A stretch of 64,000 nt of DNA from Fistulifera solaris (lineage: Eukaryota > Bacillariophyta > Bacillariophyceae > Naviculales > Stauroneidaceae). Where the stretch lies: assembly GCA_030295235.1 (NCBI GenBank), contig AP026146.1, positions 620,001 through 684,000 of the forward strand, in the 5' to 3' direction. Shown here in pieces: positions 21,891 to 32,944 of this stretch (the first letter of the stretch is position 1; each line of letters begins with the position of its first letter). The notes under the pieces were generated by a model. The model was not told the DNA's origin. It did not search any database and saw only the letters and a list, made by a program, of their open reading frames with translations. A program made the translations under genes and the position numbers.

Positions 21891-22326
21891 TCCGCTGACT
21901 TGACGTCCCGGGATTTGGGGATATCAAGCTTGCTTATCAATCAGAAAACATTTATCCATCACCAACTTACACTGACAAGCTTAACTCGGGGGAACAGAAT
22001 AATCAGTAATGGTGAACCGGGACCACGTAAGTCAAAGAAAAAGAAGCAATCGGGCGCTGGAATCAGCACGAATGACAAAGGAGTATGAGCCAAGTTCAAA
22101 GAACAAGCTCAGTCGAAATAACGATGCAATAGCAGAAGCGATTGCCGCCCGATGGTCTGTTTGATTTTGGGACCAAACCAAAGGCGAACACATGCAACAG
22201 CTAGAATCAACTCTTGGAGTATAGCGTAGAGGCGGCAAGCCCTTACCTCGGCACTGCTTTCACTGCAGATCACCGAATCACACAATTCGACAGTGTCTGG
22301 ACTACCTCAAAGATGATCGAAGGTAC

Positions 22327-25038
22327 ATGGATCCTGCATTACTTGAAACTGGCGCAATTCTGGTCAACCATTTCCCAACATGCGTCATTGACATGGATGC
22401 AGGAATTACTTCTGAAGATTTGGACAACGATGATACCTCCGGAGGACATGGCCTTCACAATATTGACAAGATTGGCTTAGTAGAAGACTCTGATGCAGCC
22501 AATGCCATTGTCCAGTCACGGATTTTAAAGCTTACTGGAGAAGACGCTGCAGAAATTCACGCTGAAGACGACAACGAAAATAACTATCTTCTGGATATGG
22601 ACCTTGCTCCGTCAGGTAGTAACCGAGATATTGTAGTAATTATTCGTGACAAGGATTACACGGAAAGAAGAAGTCACGAACAAGAATTGACCATGGTTGA
22701 TGATGTCGAGGTAGGCATCCATGACGATTCCCGTCTGAACAGTGCACACTCGGGTCATCTGTCGACAATTCTAGAGGATGAAGATGTGGAACCAAGCACC
22801 GCACATAATGCTTTTGCCTCAAGTCCCGCAACAACAGAATATTCAGTAAATGAAATGCCAACAACTAGAACAAAGAGGAGATCCAAACAAGCTTGAATTT
22901 AAAAGCGCAGAAGGCAAGTCCATCTACCGCAAAGTCATCGATATTGAAGACAGCGACCGCATCCAGACCGAATTTGAAACCACCGCCGACCACAACAGCT
23001 TGTGCTTCCAGTCCAGCAACAACAGATTTTTCATTAGTCAAAATGGCAACGAGAAAGAGGAAACGGCCGAAACAGCCACCAAATCAAAAAGCTGAAGGAA
23101 CAAGTCCCGCCACAACTGATTCGTCAATCTTTGAGAGGCCGACCATGAAGAGTCAAAATCTGAAGCCACCACCTGATATCAGAGCTCATGCCTTGACTAT
23201 CGAGTCTTCAATGAATGAGAATACAACACAAAAAAGGAAAAGATCGAAACTGACAGCAAATTCCAGAGCCAAAGGCCCGACTCATGCCCGTAAAAAAGAA
23301 GTTGAAACCGCCACCGATTGCAGAAGCAAAAGCAGGAAGTCCCGCCACAGCAGTTTCTTCCATAGTTGAGATGCCAACTATGAAGAGGGGTAATCTGAGA
23401 GCACTGCCAAGATCTCATTCAAACAGTCCAACAACCGAAGTATCACGATTCCTGAAGATATGATTATAAAGATACCGAAGACAGAACCCACTAATGCAAG
23501 TCCCGCCACGTCTGCTAGTGACGATTCATCACATGTATTTAAAAGGCGATTAGACATCCAAAAGAAGAATGCAAGTCCCGCCAAATCCGGTAATCTCAGT
23601 GACGATTCGTCGCATTTCCTGAAAATGCCGCTAGATCTGCGAAGAAAGAACTTGGCACAAAATGAAGCTCTCAAGTTCATTTTCAGTGGGTATTCCGAAA
23701 ACCAGAAGAACTCGTAGAGCTATAACAAGTCCCGCTACTGCCACTAGTGGGACCTCATCACAATTCTTGAGAACACCCTTCGACCTGAGACGTAAGATTG
23801 TAGATCCCAGAAATGAAAATCAATTTTCATTACGTCGACAACAAGTAAGGCAAATTGGAGTAGCCCCTTTGCAACCCCCAGTCATTACTGATGAACCATC
23901 AAAGATCGTATCCTATTTTTTACGACACAGCTTATCCATTTGTGGGAACCATTGAGCAATTAAATTGTTTGGTTCAAGAACACGAGTTTGATATTCCAGA
24001 ATCATTTCACGGAAAACGGAAACAAATGATTTAACGATGAAAAGAAGGGCTTCAACCCGGCAGCAAGGGCGCAAACCAGCGAGGACTTGTGAGTGAGAAC
24101 AATATTGCAATCCACGTGCGCGGAATACTCTTGCAGAGACAGCAAAAGGAAAGAAGTGGAATAGAATCATTTATCACTGTAGGGACAAGAAAGAATGGAA
24201 ACGATCTGATTTACAACAAAGAAGATGCCAGGGGATCTCTTCGGTCACTCCTTTTTGCAATCCAGTGCAAAGGGCGTTGATAAAGGTCGCGAGTCGTCAC
24301 GACCTGAAGAGGGAAAGAAGCATCATATCAAGGTGCTAGAGTGGTGCCACGGCATCCATAACCAGTGAATGCCTTGAAATTATGAACTCGCAATGTTATT
24401 TCAATGACGATTGTGAACAGTTTCCTTGAAAGCATAACAAGCAAGACCGTGAACGGATGAGGGAGTTATTGCACACCCGTCGTATGTCATGAGTAATCTG
24501 TGGGATTCCGCCAACCAAAATATTAAGAGAGAGGGTAGACTGCAGCTTAGTTCAGCGTTTGTGGCATTGAATTCTATGACAAAATCGAACAATTTGGGCA
24601 TTCATTTATTCCCTATGTGCAAGGAGAGGCACTGGTGGTTGATGGTGGTTGATGCCGATAATCGAGTTATTTATTCGCTCGACTCCCTCGAAGATCCGGA
24701 CGATCACTACTCTAATGCTGTCTGGCTTTCAGGTTTATTTAAATTCGCGTGCGGTGAGGCAGCAATTAGAATGCGCGTCAACAAGCGAGCAGCAGGAATC
24801 AACATTACCCGATTTCGCTCCGTGGGAATACCAAGAAATGCGTCTTCCCAATAAACTATTGCAACATGATGGCCATAGTTGCGGACCATATGTATGTTTT
24901 TATGCGGCGACAATTCTGAAACATGGTCGACGTGCCCTCAATGAGAGGACATGGTTCCTTGACTCTATTTCGGAGATTGGAGTCGGAGATGATCTCCGAC
25001 CTTTTGTATTTGATGTTATGTTTCAATTGGCTGAATGA
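22327..25038 (+). CDS. transposon accessory protein: acidic region, SPAT repeats, C-terminal ULP1-like protease (frame-broken)
   Basis: Second coding region of the MULE; I treat it as one gene although this is not proven. An acidic N-terminal part (IDMDAGITSEDLDNDD) is followed by at least seven copies of a motif around SPAT, each trailed by Ser pairs and basic clusters such as RKRKRPKQ and KRKRSK. The C-terminal segment from about 24489 is a ULP1/C48 protease-like domain: RHWWLMVVDADNRVIYSLDS supplies the catalytic His and Asp, and LQHDGHSCGPYVCFY the oxyanion Gln and catalytic Cys. Frame shifts occur near 22890, 23370-23460, 23690, 23930-24480 and 24740-24800. ULP1 enzymes process or remove SUMO; here the target is unknown. 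Confidence 0.65.
22821..23760 (+). repeat. degenerate SPAT-coding repeats in the MULE
   Basis: The core (A)AGTCCCGCCAC recurs near 22821, 23009 (diverged), 23101, 23335, 23497, 23571 and 23726. At protein level each copy is SPAT or similar followed by a 25-60 residue spacer. The last three copies share DDSSH(V/F)F or TSSQF and then D(L/I)(R/Q)(R/K)K. Confidence 0.7.
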
Positions 25039-25157
25039 CACGTATAGAGTAATGTGTGATATTAATCAACCAAGTCTAGTTTGAAACTGAAATTGTGTAG
25101 ATTGGGTTTTGATTATTTACACGAAGTAGTTTTCGACGAAAGCCTTGATCGGTGGAA

Positions 25158-25300
25158 GGTCACGTAGGCTGGGTTTTTTCTTTATTGGAAGGTCGCGCTC
25201 GCTGCATCAGGGTCACGTGAGGCTGGTTTTTCTTTATTGACAATTGAGAGCGGTCGCGCTCGCTGACTTTTCTTTATCAAGAGCGGTCGCGCTCGCTGAC
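25158..25300 (+). repeat. subterminal repeats of the MULE right end
   Basis: GGTCACGT(G)AGGCTGG followed by TTTTTCTTTATTG occurs twice (near 25158 and 25211). GGTCGCGCTCGCTG occurs three times (near 25191, 25252 and 25285), the last two inside the longer unit GAGCGGTCGCGCTCGCTGAC. GAGCG-GTCGCGCTC can fold on itself. Such arrays often bind transposase. Confidence 0.7.
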
Positions 25301-25405
25301 TATTGTTTATTGAGGATTTGGTTATCTTAGAGGGGTGATTCATGAATCATCCGGGACTGTCATTCATAAGGCTTTGTTACTTTATCGAGCAACCTAAGTA
25401 GATTC

Positions 25406-25536
25406 TAAGTAATTAGTACCACATCCAATGGCGCGTACTCTACTGTAAAGTTGAATGTAGTCAGTTAACGTCTCTCCTAACGGGAGAGCTATCGGAAGAG
25501 GTTCACCCTGGTTGGAGACCTAACGGAAGTCTCCCC
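25406..25536 (-). repeat. MULE right terminal inverted repeat (131 bp)
   Basis: Reverse complement of the left repeat at 19673-19803, with no difference seen by eye over 131 bases. Confidence 0.95.
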
Positions 25537-25545
25537 CAAGAAAAA
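25537..25545. repeat. target-site duplication, right copy
   Basis: CAAGAAAAA, the same nine bases as at 19664-19672, directly after the right inverted repeat. Confidence 0.9.
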
Positions 25546-25826
25546 GCGGGTCGTGAGAATGACCCTTCAAGTGTGACTGATTCCCATATCTCAAAACTGC
25601 TCAGAAGACCCAGATTTAACTAATTATCATCGAAGATCGACTTTCGTCATGACGAACTACGGCAAAAGAAAAGCGGTTGATAACGTCAATCACAATTCCA
25701 TCCCACTACCAGGTAGTCAACATGAGGAGACGGATCAACAGCTAAGGCGTACGTTTGCGATGAAAACTGTAACTAGGCGATAGCAGCCAAATCAAAGACC
25801 CTAGAAAGACGCTAAACGCTAGACGA

Positions 25827-28800
25827 CTAATAGTTTTCACGACTGGTATCGACTGCTCGCAACGACCGCTCGTAAAAGTCGAGATGTGAGTACATCTCTT
25901 CACCAGCTGCTTTGAGCAAACTCTTGGCGTTCAGCGGCGATGGGCTTACGTGTGCGGGACTTTTTGCTGGTGCACGTGCTGGTGATCCGTTAGTGTTCAT
26001 GGACATGTGCTTTTTCTTGGCGGCAATGCGTTCTCTGAAACGCTGCTTGACGCCATCTAGTTTCTCCTTATTAATACCACCACCAGCTAGACTGCCCGTA
26101 TTCGCAGGGTGCGCTGGGTTGGCTTTTGCTCCGTAAGATTTCTCATCAGTGCCACAGAGCGCCCTTTCCCCGATAGGAAATGTGCGGACGAGGGATCGGA
26201 TTGAAGCTCCATTAGCTTTTGTCGTAAATCATCGAGCTCTCGTTGCCTCTCCTTCTCTGCCATTCTAGCTTCTTCTTTCACTGCTAGTGCTTCACGAGCT
26301 GCTAACTCCGCCCTGATTTCGGCTCTCCTTGCACGGCGGGCCCATTTCTGTTTCTCAATCATATTTTGCTCTTCCCAATATTGCGAATCGTTATCGGAGT
26401 AGTGAGAACTCTCGTAGGATACTATGGACGAGGTACCAGCGCAAGATTCGGATTCAATTTTCACCAATAAAGCTTGGTACCGATTTACAAGCTGCTGTAT
26501 GCGGTCGCGGACAAGGGAAAACGCCTGTTCGGCCTGAACGAGCTTCTTTGAAATAGTTTTAACTTCTTCCATAGCAGTCAAGTATTCCATTTCGGCATCC
26601 GTCATTGTATCAAATCCCATGTTGTCACCTTCCGTATGCAAAAGGTATTCCGCGGCAATCTGCTTTTTAGTTGCGTTGTTCAGTTTGTTCCGTAGTTTCT
26701 ATTGTAAAGTCAAGGCAAGGAAAGGCAAAGATTAGCTGCAAAGCGACCAGGAGACGAGAAAAATTCTAGCATTGCAGTGGTTCGACATACCTCGCATTGC
26801 TCATTCGTAAGTTTTAACAAAATACTCTGGCAATCACCAATGGTAAACATTTCAAATCCTCTCATGTGACGACCACCAAGTGACGGACACCGGTATTGCA
26901 TAAAGTCTGTATCATCTACCCAGTTCACGGGTTCCCATGTGTATCTCCGACTCGACATGGAACACACGTTGGCAATGGGACGGCGAATGAAGTAGGTACT
27001 TTCGGCGCGGCGGGTCAAAACAGCCGCGTTGCGAATATCTCTCGGGACAACACCGTCTCGCCACGCCTTGCTTACAATACATGCATCTCTGACACGCAAG
27101 CCTTCTCGATGATACGGCGTGGTCACAATATCATCTACTACAGTCGTGCCACCACGGCGCTCAAGTCCTCTTTCAATGTCTTTTTCCATGATACGGCTAC
27201 GCATTTCAAAGAGAGCGAAGGCTTTGTTTTCATCATTAACCTTTTCCAATTCAGCAAGCGACGCAGTTTGTTCGGCTTGTTGTGATAGACGTCGATACCG
27301 CCGAACGAGCTTTTTCATGGAATTCGGAGGAATGTAGTACTCCGATAAATCACCTATATAGTCTACTTCGCCAGCATACGGATTTGTAAACAAAGACGAC
27401 TCTTCGTCGCTAGAAAAGCGAGAAATCTCGGCTGCTGACCGCGCCGGGGTAATAGTTCGAGGCGTCCCATTAAAGTTCCCTTGAATACCGTGCAACGAAC
27501 TATCGGTTGCCTTGCGTCCCTTGGCCACCATTTCGTGAAAACTCGGTACATGAGCAAAGCCATTGTGATCTATATCACTGTTGGTGAGCTGGTCATCGTA
27601 GTCACTGGCTGTTTTTCGATTCAGGAACCCGTCGGCGGATGTTTGAATCGCCGTCAATCCTCCGCCCAAAGAGATAATGCTAAAATCGTTGGTTTCTTCC
27701 ACATCTTCGGCAATGCTGATAGGATATTGTTTTCGAAAAAGGGGGACTCGGTACGAATGTCAAATTCCTCTGCGACGCCGTCAAATACATCCGTCTCTAA
27801 ATCCGATCCAGTAGCCACTGTTCTACGCCAAGCGTTTGAAACAGCCGAAGTTGCTTTTGATGAAGTATCCGATTCCATATTATCGGCCAAGCAGGGCACT
27901 TCGTGTGTCTTGTCAATGAGTCCCAAGTATCCCGGAAATGTTCTTACTGGTGGCTCCATACGATTGTTGGCTTCTAAAAGTTCTTTCGTGGGGGCGATCA
28001 ATTGTTTGGAGGGAAAGAGTGATTGTGATTGACTTGTTTGGCGATTTGCCAAAGGATCCTTCCAGTCAGGACGGCTCATACTCGTGCCATCTTCGATCGG
28101 AAATGGGGAAAAGAAGGTTGGTTGGGAATGTGGATCGAACGACGAAATCGCCAGCAATTCATTTTCATTCATATAAGCCGATGACGTCGTGGACGAAACC
28201 GGAGACGCTGGTGGTTTATTCCGCGGTGCCAATTGTGACGGTGCTATTTTCCGGGTGTTACTCATCGTCGTGTAAGAACGCACCGGTTGGGGCGAGGAAT
28301 TCCTTGTGCTCACAACAACATCTGACACTTCACTGGGATTGCTGCTGTCATCGTACGATTTGACACGTCCCCGCGAATCTTGTGTCCCCGGCCATCCGAC
28401 ATGGCCACTGCTACTACTCGTGGTAGGAGACGTCGTGCGCTTTTCTTCGACCACCGTTCGATGATGATTCCCAAACAACAGGGCCAAGCGAGCGATCCGG
28501 CCGGGCGGTGCAGTTTCCGAGGGCGCATTCGAATTTCTCGGCGTCGGTCTCCGTTGTTTGGTTTGTTGCGCTCGCGCCGTCAAGGATGATACCAGATTGT
28601 TTTCTGTTTTCTTCTCCTCGATGGTGGGACTGTCCAGTAAAGCATCCCACGAGGCCTCTTTGTTGTTGTTGTGTAAAGCAGATTTGTTGGATTTGGAATA
28701 CGCCGGAAGGAATTGTAATGCACCGTTGGAAGAAGGATTCAATTCTTGTGTACTTGTGTGAGTAGTAAATCGATGGGATTGCGTCGTTCGTTGCGATACT

Positions 28801-28907
28801 TCGACTTTGGTGCTTGGATAAATAATGGCTCCAACCTTCGAATCAGTCGAGACGACCGATCGATTGCGATGGTTGTTGGGATATAATATACGACTTTGAC
28901 TCATCAT
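25827..28907 (-). CDS. large unknown protein with disordered N-terminus and coiled-coil C-terminus
   Basis: I do not recognise this protein (about 996 aa after correction). The N-terminal 400 residues are Ser/Thr/Pro/Asn-rich and probably disordered. The centre has a helical stretch (MKKLVRRYRRLSQQAEQTAS) and a conserved-looking segment around RDACIVSKAWRDGVVPRDI. The C-terminal third is coiled coil (KWARRARRAEIRAELAAREA), then a basic tail ending YSHLDFYERSLRAVD. A 92-bp intron lies at 26699-26790. Two single-base breaks, near 27710 and near 26140, must be repaired; the second adds about 100 codons past the apparent stop at 26087. With both, the phases close exactly. Confidence 0.55.
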
Positions 28908-29603
28908 TCAGTCTATAATTATTGTGTTTGTCGAGGAAGAGACGAGAAGAGAAGTGAATAGGGTTTCAACCAGAGCACCAAACTCTCGAGTGAGTAATCT
29001 TGTTTGTATGAATGCGAATGTCAGAATTAGTGCCGTCCTTTGTTACCCTCTCGCTTCTTGTAATTTATCAGTTATATTTGCCGCTAATTCCCTCGCAAAA
29101 AAATTGGGCTGGCTCTCGAATTATCAGCAAAAGACAACGAAAGGCAACGGTGGTTTCATTTCGTTAACAACGTAAAACGAGAGGACGAACAAAGAGGCGG
29201 AGAAATTTTCACGCAAATCCGAGTCTTGAAGGACGGCGAGGTGCGCGAAGCACTTTTACTATAAGGAAATGTACTCTGCTCACCAAAATTTTTGCACGCC
29301 AGCCGTTTCTTCGGAAGAATACTTAAAGAGTGGTCTTGTATTGGACGAGAAAAAAAGACTGCCATGCGTGCTTCAGTCATACTGACGTAAAACGTCTTTG
29401 AGTGGCGGACGAGAAAACAAATAATGGTTTCAAAAGCGTACTTCGTATTTTTAGCTCCATCCGACGATGGTTTATTGTTTCTTGTTGATAAACAATAATG
29501 AATTGACAATTTCATAGCATTAGGGCATCTAATCTATACTTCACAATTTCTCTTTTCTCTTCATGAACATGCACGTGACATCATCATCATCATCATCATC
29601 ATC
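28908..29603. promoter_or_regulatory. divergent intergenic region with ATC microsatellite
   Basis: It separates the coiled-coil gene (-) from the DUF5672-like gene (+). An (ATC)8 microsatellite at 29580-29603 abuts the downstream ATG, so length changes there would alter the leader. I see no gene. Confidence 0.4.
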
Positions 29604-30626
29604 ATGATTCCTAGTGCTCGCTCTTGTACTTGTAACGTCTTGCTACTGATTCTTCTCGTGTTGCAGTGGGTCGCTTTCACTTGGTTTCTACAAAATTCGC
29701 ATTCGATCACACCATCGTCAGACGCGTTTTTTGAACAACCTTTCGCTATCTCCAGTCATCGCGATGATGATTCAATCAATCAAGACGACGAAACTATAGA
29801 AGGAGTTTTTGCGACAATTCTCTTTCGAGCACCCCGATGGATGCATTTGCGTTATACGACCATGATCCACAATGCTTTGACCAATTTACCGAATGCTCGT
29901 TGGCGGGTGCAACTCTTTGTGAATCGACCGTGGGTGCAGGCCGAGTTGTTGCCGTGGCATCCGGGATTGCTGCGCTTGTTTCAGGATCCTCGCATCATTG
30001 TCACAAATATGCCCGCAACGTTGACCCAGGGCAAACCAAAACAAGTACTGGCGTCGCGATGGTTCTGGGAAACCCTCGTGGCCGATGCGGTGGTATTATT
30101 TTCGGGGAATGGAGCCTTTTGTACGAATCATTATAATACAGATTGGGACCATTTCGTGCAGCAAGTGGATTTTTGTGGAACACCCGGACGGGGCCGTGGA
30201 GGTGATGTCAGTACACACTCGTTCCGCCGTCGGTCCACCATGTTGGAGGCCACGATCTATGCCGAACAACATCAAATGACACCCGCTGGGACAGAACCGG
30301 CGTTCATTTTAGAAGTACTCGAAAAAATGCAAAAAGAAGGAAAACAAATACGAATGGGAACAACCGAAGATATGATGTTACTGGGCGGAGTAACGAATTT
30401 AACCAACAGTAATGGTACATTGCAACGAGTGCCACTGTTAGTATCGGGAACCCAAGCCAAAGTGGCTTGGACGGAACGAGACTCGTTGCTTAAACATTGT
30501 CCCGAATTGAAAATGATCTTTCCTAGTATGCATGAACCAGCCTGTTTTGGAGCTCATCCGAATCCTAATGTGTGTCAAGCATCGATTTGTGCATTGCAAG
30601 ATGTCATTCCCCGGCAAGGTTGTTGA
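29604..30626 (+). CDS. DUF5672-type glycosyltransferase-like type II membrane protein
   Basis: Intact 340-aa ORF. A signal anchor (VLLLILLVLQWVAFTWFL) is followed by a luminal domain. RWFWETLVADAVVLFSGNGAFC resembles the DUF5672 core, in which the equivalent of SGNGAFC is a QTDS-like metal-binding site; here the expected Asp is replaced by Asn. RGGDVSTHSFRRRSTML corresponds to the GGLSLR segment of the family. The protein is probably a Golgi enzyme acting on glycans; the donor and acceptor are unknown. The lost acidic residue makes catalytic activity uncertain. Confidence 0.65.
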   Translation: MIPSARSCTCNVLLLILLVLQWVAFTWFLQNSHSITPSSDAFFEQPFAISSHRDDDSINQDDETIEGVFATILFRAPRWMHLRYTTMIHNALTNLPNARWRVQLFVNRPWVQAELLPWHPGLLRLFQDPRIIVTNMPATLTQGKPKQVLASRWFWETLVADAVVLFSGNGAFCTNHYNTDWDHFVQQVDFCGTPGRGRGGDVSTHSFRRRSTMLEATIYAEQHQMTPAGTEPAFILEVLEKMQKEGKQIRMGTTEDMMLLGGVTNLTNSNGTLQRVPLLVSGTQAKVAWTERDSLLKHCPELKMIFPSMHEPACFGAHPNPNVCQASICALQDVIPRQGC

Positions 30627-30999
30627 TGCAGGAGAGTGTTGGCTTTTTGCTTGCTGGCTTGACACTCGGATCTTCTGTATCCTTACTTAGGAGTCGATTT
30701 ACTCATCATACGGAGTACCTTTAGGACTTGAAGAACTCCGTTGCGCAACAATGTGGATGATACTGATGAGCGAGAGTACTGGTTTGAGTATTTCGTTTTC
30801 CGGATGATGACGTCGAATGATGTCAGAACTATACCAGTACCAGTACGCCGCAACAACGAGATGTCACGACGACAATACAACCAGAAAACAAAATTGTTCC
30901 TGGAAAGAGTTCTCATCATCGTCAATGATTTCATTCTTCTTGATTTAAACAATGATGACATTGTTGTCACAAGCATCCCACTACTTGTACTCCCTTCAA
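30627..30999. promoter_or_regulatory. intergenic region upstream of carboxylase gene
   Basis: No gene is seen. It contains TACGGAGTACC at about 30709-30719 and a CCAGTACCAGTAC run near 30835. The MCC beta promoter should lie here. Confidence 0.35.
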
Positions 31000-32817
31000 A
31001 TGAACAGATCCTACGCCTTCATGATTCGCTCTCGATCGAAAGCGTCGTCGTTGTCGTCGTTCTTCTTTTCGACTTTGGTGAAAGGACGCGGCTCGCTTTT
31101 TTCCGCACGTGACGACTTCTCATCATCATCGTCGCTATTATTTGTCGTCTTTGATTCCTCCACATCATCTAGCACCACCGTTACTGGATGACACAGATAT
31201 TACACAAACGCAGTCCTTCAAAGATTCGGTGCAACACGTGCAAGCACAAGTCGAACTATTCAATCAACGCTACCAGCTTGTTCGTCAAGGTGGAGGTGCT
31301 GCGGCCGTGCAGCGTCATCAGGAACGGAACAAGCGATTACCACGGGAGCGCATAGATCTCTTGGTCGATCCGGGTACACCCGTACTCGAATTGTCGCCGT
31401 TGGCGGGTACCGATTGGTCCGAAGGGACGGCTACCACGAAACACCACATTCCGTCGGGAGGGATTGTCACGGCCATCGGGATCGTCTCGGGGACGCCTTG
31501 CATGATTGTGGCAAACGATGCCACGGTCAAAGGAGGGACCTATTTCCCAATCACCGTCAAGAAACACTTGCGCGCGCAAGAAATCGCTATGCAGAACAAA
31601 TTGCCCTGCATTTATTTAGTCGACTCCGGTGGTGCCTTTTTGCCGCAACAGGATCAAGTCTTCCCCGATCGTGATCATTTTGGTCGTATATTCTACCATC
31701 AGAGTATCATGAGTGCACAGAACATTCCCCAAATTGCTGCGGTCTGTGGGAGTTGCACTGCGGGAGGTGCGTACGTTCCGAGTCTGTGTGATGAAACCAT
31801 CATGGTACGGGGCAATGGAACCGTCTTTCTCGGTGGACCACCGTTGGTGCGGGCAGCGACGGGAGAAGTCGTTACAGCACAAGATTTGGGAGGAGCGGAC
31901 GTTCATGCGACTCGATCGGGTGTTACGGATCATATTGTGAATACCGAAGAAGAGGCCATGGCGAAATTACGACAAATTGTTTCGTTCTTGGGACCGCAGC
32001 AACGAATGCTGCAGCCGACTTTGTCATCGTCGTTCGAAGAACCACTCTACAATGTCCAAGAACTGGAAGGCTTGGTGCCGACCGACTCGACGAAGCAACC
32101 CATGGACGCTCGTAAGATTCTCGCACGAATTTTGGATGGTAGTCGCTTTCATGAATTCAAAAAGAGTATGGAACCACACTCGTGACTGGCTTTGGTAAAA
32201 TAATGGGACAAGATCTGGGCATCATTGCCAACAACGGTATTTTGTTCTCGGAAAGCTCCTTGAAAGGAGCACATTTTGTACAACTCTGTTGTCAACGAGG
32301 TATTCCGATTTTGTTCTTGCAAAATATTACCGGTTTCATGGTGGGACAGAAATACGAACATGAAGGCATTGCCAAACACGGCGCCAAATTGGTGTCGGCA
32401 GTTTCCAATGCCACTGTCCCCAAAATCACGCTAATTGTCGCAGGTAGCTTCGGTGCCGGAAATTATGGCATGTGCGGACGCGCGTTTAGTCCTCGTTTCT
32501 TGTTCATGTGGCCCACCGCTCGAATTGGTGTCATGGGTGGTGCGCAAGCCGCGAAAGTGTTGTCTACGGTCCAACGCGACAACAAGGAACGCAATGGTGA
32601 AACATGGACGGAAGAGGAAGAAAAAGCATTCGAACAGCCCATTTTGGATCAGTTCGAAAAGCAGAGTTCCGCTTATTATTCCACACGGCATTTGTGGGAC
32701 GACGGAATCATTGCACCGGCGGAAACGCGTATTGTTTTGGGAAATGCTTTGGCCATTGCCCGACGAGTTGGATGCGATCCACCCAATGCTACACAGTTTG
32801 GTGTTTTCCGCATGTAG
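31000..32817 (+). CDS. methylcrotonyl-CoA carboxylase beta subunit (carboxyltransferase)
   Basis: Mitochondrial carboxyltransferase subunit of leucine degradation, about 605 aa. Hallmarks are [92 protein letters not shown] and [13 protein letters not shown], all of the MCC beta type rather than propionyl-CoA carboxylase. The start at 31000 gives a basic Ser-rich mitochondrial presequence ([17 protein letters not shown]). Two breaks need repair: one T too many in the T6 run at 31097-31102, and one base missing near 32167, where the family has a Tyr-Gly pair. With both the length closes in frame. An ATG at 30952 is an alternative start. Confidence 0.9.
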
Positions 32818-32944
32818 AAAGAGAAAACGAAATATAAAAGATTGTGAATGAAATTTAAAGATAAGGCATAAGTAAAGGGATAGAAAGGAAAATAGAAAAC
32901 AAAGAGAGTCTTTCCATATACGGTCGCCGAGATGAGAAAAATTC

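Larger units (their letters stand above)
19673..25536 (+). mobile_element. Mutator-like DNA transposon (MULE) carrying a ULP1-like protease
   Basis: The element spans 5864 bp between inverted repeats of 131 bp that I read as identical, flanked by a perfect 9-bp direct duplication. It encodes a MULE-type transposase (DDE segment around LDGTHIRIP and VFTDRGHI, then a SWIM zinc finger CSCSRTAMREIYCGHI) in its left third. The centre encodes a long low-complexity protein with repeated SPAT motifs, and the right third a C48/ULP1-like cysteine protease domain. Identical ends and an intact duplication imply recent insertion. It sits 282 bp beyond the 3' end of the coiled-coil gene at 25827-28907. Confidence 0.92.

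Noticed and set aside
24489-25038. ULP1 domain as a host gene fragment unrelated to the transposon
   Set aside because: It lies inside identical inverted ends and follows the SPAT-repeat region in the same orientation. Plant MULEs are known to carry the same domain.
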